NCBI GenBank assembly: GCA_018524725.1
Contig: JAEUWP010000477.1
Coordinates: forward strand, 1 to 40,016
Source of the DNA: Podaxis mareebaensis
Taxonomy: Eukaryota; Basidiomycota; Agaricomycetes; Agaricales; Agaricaceae
Direction: 5' to 3'
Length of the DNA stretch: 40,016 nt
Shown here: in pieces, positions 9,499 to 21,090 of the stretch
How positions within the stretch are numbered: the stretch's first letter is position 1
How the letters are laid out: each line of letters opens with the position of its first letter
Notes under the pieces: model-generated
What the model was told of the DNA's origin: nothing
What the model saw: the letters and a program-made list of their open reading frames with translations, nothing else
Database searches by the model: none
Made by a program: the position numbers and the translations under genes

Positions 9499-11515
9499 TG
9501 GAGCTGTCCCAATTGTTGGACGGGTGGCCTTACAGCCCTTGACTCGTGTAAGTGTTGGGCCCCAAGTTGTCAACCTCTCGCTCATATCTCGCCTCAGATC
9601 CTTATGTTTACCCTCATCCAATGCTTGTGGAAACCCTAAATTTGTGATTCTCTTGTGCGGAAGATTCTCACTTTTTCCTCTGCTAGCTCGCGCTTTGCGA
9701 TTTACCTGACATCATGTATCCTCTCATTGTAATGACAGAAATTGTATTGTATCCATTTCTTGCGTTCTGCGAATCATTAGGAGTATAGGGCACGTGGCTT
9801 TAGAATAAAAAATGCTCGATAAAATGTTCGATTGATCGTTGAAATGTTGCGTATTATGTACCGCCTGATTTACGGACCGTTAGAGCTCTAGCCAAGACGC
9901 AGGTCCAAGGTGAGAAGCGAGTGGGCCACATGTTACATTGCGACATTTTTTTAAGCTATATGCTTCATATCTTAATTCCGCTTGGGCTTCTAAGAATCCT
10001 TTTCCCCAACGGAATGAATGAAGAACTCAAGGTTACGGAGGATCATCGGGTTGAATCATTGTTCTGGAACGAGTCCTGATGAACGTTATCCCCCTTCATG
10101 CGACTGGCAATGATCTGCAAGTTGCACATGAGTTCATAGCAGAACACCCCAGCTACTCATACCCCAAACCCAGAGACTTGGACGTTGCACCGTGCGTATT
10201 AGCTCAAATCCATGCGGCTCTTCATACCCGTGCCCGCTGGGACTGGGCCCTATTCCGAGGGACTGTATGTCGTAACTAGTTGTACATCGTCCGTGGTTGA
10301 ATAGAGGACCGCAAGACACCGATGGGGGGCCTATACGGATCGTAATCGGTGACTTTCAAGTTATGGGCGCAATTTCATAGGCGACAGCAACCCTCGACAG
10401 CGAAGCGCGCCCTCGCACCCTTGCACCCTGATCAATTGCGTACACGTTGCAACCTTAGCAACGACAACGAGGCGGGGTGTTGAATAGGTATACCCAGCTA
10501 GTGGCGTGATAGGTAGGTCGGATGGGTCCATGGAGCTGTTGGTGGCAGCGAACAAGATCGGTGTCCCAATGTATGACACAGTTCATGAGTAGGTATGATG
10601 TAATTTGGAGGGGGAAGAAACTGAACAAGGAGATGGGCAAGAAAAGCTGTGTAAGGTATTGGTTGTAAATCCAGTTTCAACACTACTCATGTGCTCCTCT
10701 GACCGACCCGATCACGCACGGAATTAATGCTAATAAGATTTTCCTCCGGAATCTAGTCCGGTCGACGAAAGTCTCGGGATTGGAATCCTGGGTCAAGAAC
10801 CAAGATGAAAGAATCCAAAGATCCACGCCCTGATTCACTTTCTACGCTCCCCAAAGCCCGAGGGAAATGGATCATGTACACGGGATTCCAGGGTGAAAAT
10901 AGCCTGTGAGATTCTAGTCAACTGGCGATAAATGACAAGATAGATGGAAGGTGCGGCGTAAAGTACACATGCCCAATGACGATCAACAAACACTTGTCCA
11001 AAGACGCTTGGAAGGGGTAAAGATGAGGCCGAGAACAGCACTAAATGTCGTGCTGTACGCCAACGCATGCATGAATAATCATCTCGGGGACATTTTTTCC
11101 AACTGTGTCCGACTTGACCTGCACCTCCTAGAAGCAGTTTGTTGAATACGCGTGTTGTTCAGAGTAAGGCAAGCGAGGTCCAGGGACGGAAGTAGTGAAA
11201 CATGAGGGAGATTAGCAGAATTCTGGGTTCTAGAAGCTAGAGAAGTATCAAATGAAGGAAACGTGGATTAATGAGATCCAGGAGAAAAGATACACCCAGA
11301 CACGAGGCGGACGTACATGTCATGAGATGCGTTAAATTTACTTTAGCTTGTTTGGTTGAGGCTTCTGAAGCACACAGGCACTTCCATTTGTCGTTTCTCT
11401 GAGTCCATACCTTTCGGAGTTGATATCACAAATCCAAACGACCCACATGTTCGTGTATGGTACAGTGCAGAAGGCTACACTAAATTACAAATCCAAGAAT
11501 TCCGGCCAGCGACAC
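9499..11515. other. Gene-poor 2-kb intergenic stretch
   Basis: Several short open frames on both strands (for example 10079-10279 plus, 10835-11068 minus) resemble no family and have no exon partners that I could find. An AATAAA-like element near 9808 could serve the F-box transcript. No tRNA, terminal repeat or tandem repeat was seen. It may hold non-coding RNA or fast-evolving short genes that cannot be recognised by eye. Confidence 0.4.
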
Positions 11516-13106
11516 TCAGGGAACATAGACAACCAACAGCGTATTCACAACCAACTTCTCCAACTCTCCAGCAGATACAAAATACACGTGCTCAACACCT
11601 ACCGGAGTCGTAGGAGCCTGTGTCATTGTACTAGGCTTCGGCATCCCGTAAGGTGTCTGCCTCGGCGAAGCCTCCCAATCTGTGCACACATGGATTTCTG
11701 CCTCTGCCAGCGGTACCCCGCCAGCCTCCTCGACCTTCATCCTCAAAATATCAGCCTCAGTCTGATCTAACTCGTGGCTCCCAGATCCATGGTATGGCGA
11801 ACCAAATGCTCCACGAACAGGTGGGACGTGTTCTTCACGCGACGGGACGCCATACCCGCGTTGGACGTTAAATCCTGGCATACGCGCAGTGCTGAACAGC
11901 GATTTAGCGCTCGGGTGTCCATTGGTGATATCTTCTGTCGGGAACTGAATCGTCATGTTGCTCGGCCAAACGTATCCACCCGCCGTCCACTGGAGCTCTG
12001 GTGCGAGCTTATACATCTTGAAGGCCTGGTACAACAAAGCATCGCCGCCTTTCAACTATAACAAAATTCGTCGGTCAAATAATTAAAACCCAAGTCAACT
12101 GGGATCGACGTACCTGTGGCACCAAACTCTCCGCGACAACCTCGCTCGGATCCGCATTATACGAATGGTTCAAAAAGAACCCCAACTTCTTCCCCCTCGA
12201 CATATTCAAGATCGGGCTCAAAAGGTCAAAGAACCTATCGCTCGGCGTAATCAATGGTGGACCCTCGCCAGTAACACCACCCAACCCAAGTCCCATACCC
12301 AATCCAGCCGCGGGCGACCCAACATGCTGCACATTAAATCCCTTGATATACACCCCATACGATATCGACACCCGACACCCAGACTGGACGGTATCAATCT
12401 CATAATCACAATCACCCAAAAACGCGACCCAGTCCAAGTCACCATTCTTCCCTCCCCTACCCACGAATTTTTCGGTCTCCCCAAACGTAGGTTCGGTAAC
12501 GATCACCGCGCCACCACGATAACGTACAGGTAGAGTGACGATAATCGTTGCACTTCTCCCATCATTACGTAGGCTTATGGGTTGGCGGCCCATACGACCA
12601 CCGCTAACGACAACTTCTAGTTTATCACGGAGGTCAGATGTCTGGTGTGGTCTACACGCCGCGATGAGCACATCCAACGCCGGAGGTGTATCCTCCAACA
12701 CATTAATCGGGAAATCCAATGAATGCGTTATCCCACTCTAAATCAAATAATCAATATCACCACCAGCGCTACACCGTAGGTCTTGAAAGGACGAACGAAC
12801 CTTTGACCTGAAAAACAAAACCAACTGACTCGAATCGCAAGGCACCCTTCCCGTAACCGCAAACTGCCTCCCTTTAACATCCAACAACCGACTAATACTC
12901 TCCCTATACATCATCTCATCTTTACTCGCACCATATCCCGGTCCCGTCTCAGGTGGTAAAGGGAAACTACGTCTCGCAGCAGGTGTACGAGCGACTTTTT
13001 CGATCTGGAAATCATTGATGCTGGGTGAACGTGCCATGTATGCCGAGGCAGACCCAGTGGCGGAAGGTGTAGGCGAGGCCGTACGGCTTATTGGTGCTGC
13101 GTACAT
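11516..13106 (-). CDS. 2OG-Fe(II) oxygenase-like conserved fungal protein, probably lacking iron ligands
   Basis: Predicted 489 aa. Exons are 12801-13106, 12114-12737 and 11516-12055; introns are 63 and 58 nt, both phase 0. The middle part resembles the fungal PKHD-type prolyl-hydroxylase-like proteins: ATIIVTLPVRYRGGAVIV (about 164-181) corresponds to their GTLVVQLP...GGELVV strand, and WVAFLGDCDYEIDTVQSG (about 205-222) to AFYxDCEHEVxPVxSG. In the known family the His of DCEHEV is an iron ligand; here it is Tyr. No HxD motif is seen before the first strand either. So the fold is inferred from short blocks and activity is doubtful. The N-terminal 60 residues are Ser/Pro/Ala-rich and the C-terminus ends in a hydrophobic LVVNTLLVVYVP. 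It lies in tandem with the GT90 gene (612-bp gap). No membrane segment is clear. Confidence 0.65.
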
Positions 13107-13718
13107 TGTCGTTAATCCAAGTCTTTGTCGTGAACTGAGCGGTCAAGTTGGCAAGAGGAAGCCAAATGAGAAGGAAGAGGTGAATGTGTGTGTGTGTAAG
13201 TGGAGAGAACAGCGAGGTGAGCGACTCCTATTATACACCCTGCACCCGCTTAAGGGTCGCTATCGAGGCGATGTGTCTATCTCGAGACACGCGGCTGCAA
13301 CGTGCCTTGCCGGTGCAATGGCAGTGGCTAGTTATCAATATCAGATCTACTTTGATCAACAATGTTTGGAAATTTCGGGTTCGGGACTGGTCAGAAGGTA
13401 TCCACCGACCTCAATCGAATTGGCATGGTCCGAAAGTGACATGCAGAATGCAAGTGATATCATCAACAATCTAGCGCCCAACGCCACTGTAATGCAGGCA
13501 GTATGTTTCTATTAATTATACAAAATACCCATATAAACAAAGAAAACGGAAACCCTAAATGTTTAAACGCGAATCAATGCGATAAAGCAACAGAAAAAGA
13601 GACAACAAATAACAATGCAATTGCGTTGGTATTGAGTGCTCTAATGTTTTCTAGAGGTATATTCAGTTGTCCATGCAAAGCGCTTGTCCGGGATGTACGC
13701 ATAGCATATTATTACGTA
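13107..13718. other. Intergenic region between 2OG-like and GT90 genes
   Basis: Promoter side of the 2OG-like gene and 3' flank of the GT90 gene. A short TG repeat lies near 13184-13198. No gene or RNA is supportable. Confidence 0.5.
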
Positions 13719-16235
13719 TCAGAGCTTGAAGGCCATGCTATCCCGGTCATCTGCCCAAAGACGCGCCCATTCAATGCAAAGCCGGTATACGTATGCTGTG
13801 AAACCCAAGTTAAAATGTCAGCGTCAGCGTCAAGGTAAAAGCCAAAGCGAAAGTCAGAGCCAGAGTCAAAAAAGGATCGGCAGAACGCGCGGTCCCGCAA
13901 AAATAGTACCGGAGGTTAATCCGAAACGGAGAGAACCACGAGGAAAGGATAGGAAAACAGAGAAATAAACGCAAAACTCACCCTCCATATCAACCTTCCT
14001 CCCCATAGTCCTCTTCCACTCCTTCCCTGCCCTCGCGATCCTCTTCAACCGTCTCTCAGCGTCCACATTCCTTAACAACTCCCTTCCCTCCTTTGTCAGT
14101 TGCATCATTTCTTGATTCTCCAATGCTGCGATAGCAGCATCAGACAGTGCATTCCCGCCGCCCGAGATAAGAGACGACGCCGACGCCGAAGATTGGGACA
14201 ATGCGAGGGAAGCGTTGGCTGAGATCAGAGTAGACGGAGTCGGACCAGAGAAATAAGCGTGAATATTATAGATCTCTTTATACGTCGGTGAGAGTGGTAT
14301 AAAATGCACCCTGCATCACAATCACAACAATTAGTCTACCAACAAGGCGGGAAACAAATAAATCCATACGCACCAAGGCTGGATCCAATCCGAAAACCAC
14401 TCATCATAAACCGTGGTCTTTACAGGCACACTATCACTCGCCAAAAACGCCAAAAACCGTCCACTATAACTCATCCCATCCAAATCCACCAAATACCTAT
14501 ACCTCCAGTGTTCCCCAAGTGGCACCGAATCACCAAACCGATGGTCCCTCCTCAACGCCGGTTCACCACCGGGGTACGACTCTGTCGCAACAGCCTTCAC
14601 AAACGCGACATCCATAATCTCGTTATTCAACGACGAAGCAGGGACACGTGCAGTGATGTATCGGTTGGAATTGGGTGGGTCTGCAAAGGTGATGGTTCGG
14701 TAGGTTGCGTTGGAGTTGTCGGATGACATGCGAAGGAATCGGTGTCGTTGGTATTGAGGTGCGAATCCGGGTGGATGGGACCCACCGCCTGTCGTCGCGC
14801 CTCGCCAGAAGATTTTGTCGACTTTGTCTTCCCAGGGAATTTCCATTGGATCCACGTCTTTGAGTTCGAGATTGACTGGATCCCAGCCATATGTGTATCG
14901 TTGTGTGGAACCGTAGTAGTAGTGTGATGGGATCCTGATATCCATGAACCCTTTTGCCTTTGCAGGCGTGAAGACGGGATAGAGCGCGGGAAGCGTACGC
15001 CAGTCTGAGAAGAAGTGTCCTTGGGATGTGTGTAAGTGTGGGTGTTTGCAGAAATCGAGGTTGGTGTTTGTTGTAGACATGAATGTAAAGTCGTTCCCTG
15101 GTGTGGTTATAACTGGGTCTTGGTTTTCGTCTGGAGGAGAGGTGAGGGAGAGGTAGTTTGTGACTTGGTTTATGAATGGGTTGCGGAGAGAAGAGAAGAG
15201 TCGGCGAGCGGGAGTGTTGGGTGGACATGTGCGACGCCAGGCTTCCCAGACGTTCCCGTCGTTGCCCCAGTCTGGGATGAATGGCCCGCCGAGCATGGAC
15301 TCAATGCCTTTGGAGGAATCTTGGAGAGTGGTGTTGGGATGTGTGAGATGTTCCCAAGAAACGAGGACGCGTCCCTCGGCTTTGGCGTTGATCGCAAAGT
15401 CCATGTCTGGGAGCTGCAGTGTGTCATAGTGAGCGGAGAGAAAGAGGCAAACGTAGGTGAAAAGCGGACCTTGTCCTCGAAACTGGATATCATGGCGCGA
15501 AAACCATGGGCGCGGGCGCTGACTTCAGAGTCCTCGTAGGCATGGTTCATTTTGACGGTAGTCGACTCGCCATTTTGGATACGGACAAGATGTATTGACG
15601 GGAGCTCGCCGGCCTAATCCATCATGAGCACATGATAGAATATAATGCAACAAAATGCGCACCTGCGACGTTCTCCTGCGGATTTCTTCACCACTGAGCC
15701 CCCAAAACGGTTCGAGGTCACCCATGAGCCCGTCAAACTCATCTACCATCCTGACCCCATTCTTCTGCGCAAACGCCCACCATTCGTCAAACCCTTTTGG
15801 CGGATCGCGTTTATACCGCCTCTTGTACTCTGCGACTGCCTCCACGAGCGTCTTGCTCTGCTTCCTCAGCTTGATACGGTACTTGTCCTCGGCGTCGTCC
15901 ATGAGTTTCGGTATAGGGTGTTCGGTGATGACGCCCTTGGAAGAACCAAAGATGCCGCCCGCAGCCTTGGTGAGGACATTGAACTTGTTGCCAACAGGGG
16001 AGAGGTTGAGGTCGGGGCGGGTGTTGTGGCCCGAATGAAAGCCTGTGTAGAAAAAGATGAGGAAGACAACAACGACGAAGAGGTGAGGTTTGTAACGAGT
16101 GAGGAGGACGCGGAGGAAACCTCGGCGACGGAAAGAGATCATGTGTGGGTGGCCGCGCTCGACGTCGGGGTCGATGTGCGGGGCGGCAGAGGCAGGGTGT
16201 GTGGGCTTGTTTGGCCACTGGTGGTCGAGTGGCAT
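13719..16235 (-). CDS. Glycosyltransferase family 90 (CAP10-type), type II membrane protein
   Basis: Predicted 720-aa CAP10/GT90 enzyme. Fungal members are Golgi-type transferases (xylosyl- or glucosyltransferases) acting on capsule, wall or glycoprotein glycans; the donor here is unknown. Exons are 15663-16235, 15470-15613, 14374-15413, 13982-14310 and 13719-13795; the last intron (13796-13981, 186 nt) is the longest. A short cytoplasmic tail with basic residues precedes a membrane anchor near residues 50-70 (FVVVVFLIFFYTGF), giving type II topology. The catalytic CAP10 region includes KIFWRGATTGGGS and DLDGMSYSGRFLAFL with SVPVKTTVYDEWFSDWIQPW (about 549-586) and VHFIPLSPTYKEIY. The last exon restores the conserved ending AYVYRLCIEWARLWADDR. 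Start 16235 was chosen because it gives a normal type II tail; the frame stays open to an ATG at 16370, which cannot be excluded. It is divergent from the transporter gene. Confidence 0.92.
13818..13871. repeat. Degenerate 6-bp tandem repeat inside GT90 intron 4
   Basis: Nine contiguous hexamers close to TCAAAG (for example tcagcg, tcagcg, tcaagg, ccaaag, cgaaag, tcagag) lie within the 186-nt last intron of the GT90 gene and explain much of its extra length. Confidence 0.7.
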
Positions 16236-16500
16236 TAAATGTTTGGAATAAGTATTCTTGGGAATACCCGTGCAGGTAGGAGGTGGAGAAGACGCAGAGG
16301 GATGTTTACTTGCAGTTAGTTCCCAGTGATTGACATATGCCTTGGCCCGGATATCCATCCCACATTCCAATCAGGGAAGTACCACCACATGCTCGCCTTA
16401 TTTTTACTCCCGTAGAAGCTTTCTACCCCACCATTTTACCTATTTAATCCTCCCCATTCGGCCGTTATGTTCCGCTTAACGCCCCATTAACGACCTCTTC
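16236..16500. promoter_or_regulatory. Divergent promoter region of GT90 and sugar transporter
   Basis: 265 bp between the two proposed start codons, so both genes must share regulatory DNA or have very short promoters. If the GT90 start is really at 16370, the shared region shrinks to 130 bp. No known operator motif was recognised. Confidence 0.4.
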
Positions 16501-18754
16501 ATGACACCCAGCGAGAAACAGTCCTCTGAGCACGACAAAGAACAAATTTCTAACGATGAAATAATCCTCTCCGATAACCCTGATGATTCCGCCGAAATCA
16601 ACGAGCTCTCCGTCGTAGCAGAGGGCGAGGAACGAACAACATGGTTCGTCTGGGTCCTTGTCTCCTGTTCAACAATTTCTGGTCTCCTCTTTGGTGCGTT
16701 TGCTTGGCTCTCCATCGATCTCTTGTCCCGCTACTTACTGCTTGCAGGTTATGACACCGGCGTCATTTCCGGTGCTCTCGTTACCATAAGCTCCGATCTA
16801 GGCCCCTCCCAGCTGTCCAATGGTCAAAAGGCAAGTCTGTCCACCCTATCGTCGGTTGCCAGCCACCGAGCGCTCGATCGCCAAATGGCGAAAGCTGAAA
16901 AATATATGATTGATATGATGTCCCTGACGTTCTCCTCGTTATATTCCGTCCCTGATCTGTTCTTGACACCTCCCGACGATCACTGATATATGTCGCCGAA
17001 CAGGAATTTATAACTTCTGCAACCACACTCGGAGCCCTCATTGGCGGCCTGGTAGCAGGCGTCCTCTCAGATTGGACCGGCAGAAGACCTGTTTTGGGGA
17101 TCGCAGATATAATATTCATCGGAGGCGCAATTGCTCAGGCCGTGTGTCATGATGTCTGGAGTATGGTGTGCATCCTCGCTTCTTTCTCCAATTACTCTTG
17201 TTAAAGTTGTACATTGCAGATTGGCGGAAGATTTTTGATCGGTATAGGTGTAGGCCTTGCAGCATGCATCGCTCCCCTCTATATCCAAGAACTCTCGCCA
17301 ACACGCCTGCGCGGGCGTATGGTCGTTCTCAAGTATACCCTCCCTCCTCCCTCTTACCAATCCACCCATTAACTCTCAAAACACAGCGTGGTCATGATAA
17401 CCCTCGGTCAAGTAATAGCCTATGGCATCGGCGCGGGTTTCTTCCATGTCAAATCTGGTTGGCGTTGGATGGTTGGTCTAGGTGCCGTTCCCGCTGGTAT
17501 CCAATTCATACTCCTCTTTTTGCTACCCGAGAGTCGTACGTCTTCGCATACTTCCGCAAAGAGGGTTGTTTTAGATGCTGAAACATCACACTACAGCTCG
17601 TATACTGATCAGAAGAGGAAACCTCGATGGCGCACGAGAAGTCATGAGAAAGATTTATGCATACGCCACACCCGACGAACTCGACCTTAAGGTCCACAAT
17701 TCCCTACTACACCTCCTCTATCCATCGCTGACACCATGTATCTGTAGGTCAAAGCACTCCGCCTCGCAGTCCAACAATCCATCCACATAACGCAAACCAC
17801 AACATTCATACACCGTGCAAAGTCCATGCTCCTCGACCCAATCAACCGTCGCGCTCTCGGTACGCCATTCCTCCACCCTCCAACTTCACCCCACACCCCC
17901 AAAACTAACCTACAACACGACATAGCGATCGGCTGCGGCATGCAAGCCTACCAACAACTCTGCGGTTTCAACACCCTAATGTACTACTCCGCCACCCTCT
18001 TCGCCGAAATCGGCTTCGACCAACCCACAGCAGTAGGCCTCATCATCTCCGGCACCAACTTCCTCTTCACCCTCATCGCACTCAAATGGATCGACTCTAT
18101 CGGCCGAAGGAGGATCATGTTAGTCTCCGCACCAGGCATGATCGTTGGATTGGTTTTAGCCAGCATCGCTTTTCATTGTACGCCGTCCCCCCCTCATTTC
18201 ATTATTCACTGCTAATTGGAACGCATAGTTATGACCCAAAAAACCGGTAACGTCCTCGTAGCAGGCTCACAATACTCCAAAGCCTGGTCCGCGATCGTCC
18301 TCCTCTCCATGATCCTCTTCGTCGCATCCTACGCAACAGGTCTCGGAAACGTTCCCTGGCAACAAGGCGAACTTTTCTCTCTCGAAGGTATGCCCTCCCC
18401 CTCCCTCTAAAAAAACCAACAGAAACCAACTCACACAACCCAGTCCGTGGCCTGGGCACATCCCTCTCAACAGCAACAAACTGGTCCTCCAACCTCCTCA
18501 TCAACAGCACCTACCTCTCTCTCATGGCACGCATAACCCCCTCCGGAGCCTTCGGCTTCTACGCCGGTCTATGTCTCCTCGGATACCTCTTTGTCGTGTT
18601 TTGTTTCCCAGAAACGGCCGGATTGAGTTTGGAAGAGGTGAGAGCGGTGTTTGCTGGTGGGCGGAGGGGTGGATTTTGGGGGACCGTGAGGGAGGGTGCG
18701 AGGTTGAGGAAGGTGAAGCAGGAGATGAAGAGGGCGAAGGTTAGGGCTGTGTAG
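16501..18754 (+). CDS. MFS sugar transporter, myo-inositol transporter (ITR) type
   Basis: Predicted 542-aa proton-coupled transporter with twelve membrane helices. Ten exons: 16501-16693, 16748-16830, 17004-17165, 17220-17332, 17387-17535, 17597-17691, 17748-17859, 17926-18177, 18229-18387 and 18444-18754. Signatures: [14 protein letters not shown] in helix 1 (about 65-78), DWTGRRP after helix 2, [13 protein letters not shown] (about 169-181), PESPR (231-235), [17 protein letters not shown] (about 309-325), [18 protein letters not shown] and the ending [11 protein letters not shown]. The pattern [20 protein letters not shown] and [16 protein letters not shown] is that of fungal inositol transporters; other polyols cannot be excluded. 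Intron 2 (16831-17003, 173 nt) has a GC donor (AAG/GCAAGT). The cytoplasmic N-terminus is acidic and polar. The 3' end converges with the methyltransferase gene. Confidence 0.92.
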
Positions 18755-18971
18755 GCTTTGGTGTTGGTGTTTGGTGGAATGGTTTTTGTGTTGCGGTTGT
18801 TTTAGGGTGAGAGTAAGGCATCTTCTCTGAGAACGCTTGGGTGTGGGTGGTCATTTATTTCCTTCGGCGTACGGGTGCCTTGTGAGTTACTTCGACGTCG
18901 AAACGCGATTTCTTGGGCGGTAGCCCTGACATCAATTAGGATTAGGGCTTAGCGCTCGATAAACAATGTGT

Positions 18972-20919
18972 CTACGAATCCAATTTCTGTTCGCTCTTAT
19001 CCCCTTCCTGGCCCTTGTCCCCCTTCTTTGTAGCAGTCCAAAACGCCGTATGGTACGTATAGTCCAACATCCCCTTTGCATTATTGGTGTACGTCGCATC
19101 AATGGTCCGTTCATTCTGTCATAAAAAACTTTTAAAGCACAAACAGGAAGAAACGAAGGAAAGATACCCACGGAAATCTCGAACCCTATTGCCCTAGCAA
19201 GTTCCTTAACTTCCTCAAGGTCTAGTTCGATCGACATATCACCCGAGGTGTTATTCTCCCAGTGCCACAAGAGAGGACCAAGGTTTATCCAGACCCCCCC
19301 AGGCGCAAGGATCCTATGTATGATCCTCAGATAATTCACGATGTTCTTCGCCTATATTTGATCGTTAGAATTCTGTAATGATGTTTATATGAAAGGAAAC
19401 ACGTACGGTGTCAATAAAGAAACAAGTCAACACTGCATCCCACAACCCGTGTTGCGGTTCGTCCGGATCACTCTCGCCACCATATACTTCTTCGAAATCG
19501 CCTAAACACAAACGGTCATGAATGTGGAGAAAGGAGGCATTAGATGCGTCAGCGTGTTTGATAGAAATCGACGGCGGCGGTTGAACTGACCTGCGACGAG
19601 GGAGAACTGGGACCCTGGGGGGAGGGACGATGGTAATACGTCAGGGATGACTATAGGTCGTAGGATATCACTGCGACTCGAGGCGTTGGAGAATGTGTGG
19701 ATGTATGGATAGATTCTGTGTTGATTAATCTCGGTGGTTCTAGACAGTAGTACTTCACGTAACTGGTGGGTTTTCCGTCTGGATGAAGCAAAGACTCACT
19801 GATTGAGCATAAAGTACGACCCTAGGAGCATGTAATGAGAAAACTCATTGCCTTGGCATGCAAAACCTGAACGAGAATGGGGATAAGTATAACCCTTGAT
19901 CGAAGACTGTTGTGGGGAGAGGAACCCACCGAGCTGGGCAACGTCGAACGCGAGGCGACCTAGACCTGCACCCGGGACGAGGACCCTAATCTGGGACCTG
20001 GGGACCTGGAACTCAGTGGATCCGCCATGTCTATGGGTTAATACAATGCGGATAGATCTTACCTGTTTTCTGGTCTTACGTCCTGGAAGTACTCCAACAA
20101 AGCTTGTTTCATGGGTTCATAGCATGCATCCCGTTCGGGTTTGCCCTGCGCTCGTGAACTATCTCAATGATCAGTGACCGAGGTGGCTGACGGAATGATG
20201 TACCTCGACGCTCCAGTCCCGCACGAATTGTTTCAGGGTGCTCCGGAGCTTGTCCATATCGCTCTCGGAAGGTCTAAATCCCTTCTGGCGATTTGGGTTA
20301 GTATGACCATGGGAGTGCGAATGCGAGTGTCCATGAGATTGTGAATGCGAATGTGTATGACTCGGTCCTAGAAGCTCGCTCTCAACAACAGGATCTTCCC
20401 CGCAAACGAGCACTAACAGCGCACGTACCGGCAGTATGATCGTGTCCATGACCTTGAGTGCGTGCCGGTCCATCCTGCACTTTCCCCTCACCACTCTCAC
20501 GTTCGTCGCCACTACCTTTCTGCATCCCATCACTTTCATACTCTTCAAAATCAATATCATGCCCAAATATCTCTGGATTTTCGACGATCTTCAACAAAAA
20601 ATGTGCATTCTCGAGTATCGCACGGTCAACGAATTCGAGCTTCTCGCGGTATCGTAACCCACGGATAAGTTCGATATCAGCTCGGGGGAGGCGGAACATG
20701 TCTTTGCGTCTTCTATTGTTAGCAGATAACTGATGAATCTTTCGTGTTGGAATAACGGTTTAGGAGTGGAATAGACTAAACTTACAGCATATCGAGCGTA
20801 GGAGCGGAAAGTCATTACGACTTCAGCAAAGTGCTGCTTTTCTGCGCGAGTGAATATGATCATAATCTATTGTTTTGCAATCGTTTACCTTCTTCAATGT
20901 CCTGCTCCGTAGGCGCCAT
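18972..20919 (-). CDS. CARNMT1: Carnosine N-methyltransferase-like SAM-dependent methyltransferase (N2227 family)
   Basis: Predicted 437 aa in eleven exons: 20889-20919, 20786-20841, 20429-20729, 20204-20367, 20063-20145, 19930-19997, 19800-19866, 19591-19715, 19407-19501, 19172-19351 and 18972-19115. The family (human CARNMT1, yeast YNL092W) transfers methyl from SAM to the imidazole of carnosine-like His compounds; the fungal substrate is uncertain. Seen: [15 protein letters not shown] near residue 30; [17 protein letters not shown]; the SAM-binding loop [17 protein letters not shown] (about 216-232); [32 protein letters not shown]; and NLGPLLWHW (about 353-361). A His-rich segment with 12 His (residues 123-151) interrupts the N-terminal helical part. 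Intron 5 has two in-frame acceptors: the form used here is 65 nt (19998-20062), and the other would be 32 nt. It is divergent from ISY1. Confidence 0.92.
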
Positions 20920-21090
20920 CTTATAAGACAGAATATCAGTTAATGTCTTGAATGAACGTTTTCGCTTTTGGGACCAGCACGTCCGTGCTGTTGTTCCCTA
21001 TTTACCAACACCCCCTAGTGCTTACGTCATGCCACTGAACCTCCCTCCTTGATTCGCTGTTCAGCACAACGAGCTCGATACTAACACACA
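20920..21090. promoter_or_regulatory. Bidirectional promoter of CARNMT-like gene and ISY1
   Basis: 171 bp between the two ATGs. It contains TTACGTCA at 21022-21029, an ATF/CREB-type bZIP site, and a perfect inverted repeat AGCACG-TC-CGTGCT at 20976-20989. Both are candidate regulatory sites; neither is proven. Confidence 0.45.

Noticed and set aside
9628..9638. AAACCCTAAA telobox-like motif, also near 13551-13558
   Set aside because: Single short matches away from any gene start; unlike the doubled repeat at 5849 they are likely to be chance.
15645..16238. Plus-strand open frame of 197 codons opposite the GT90 gene
   Set aside because: It is the antisense of a well-supported conserved coding exon.
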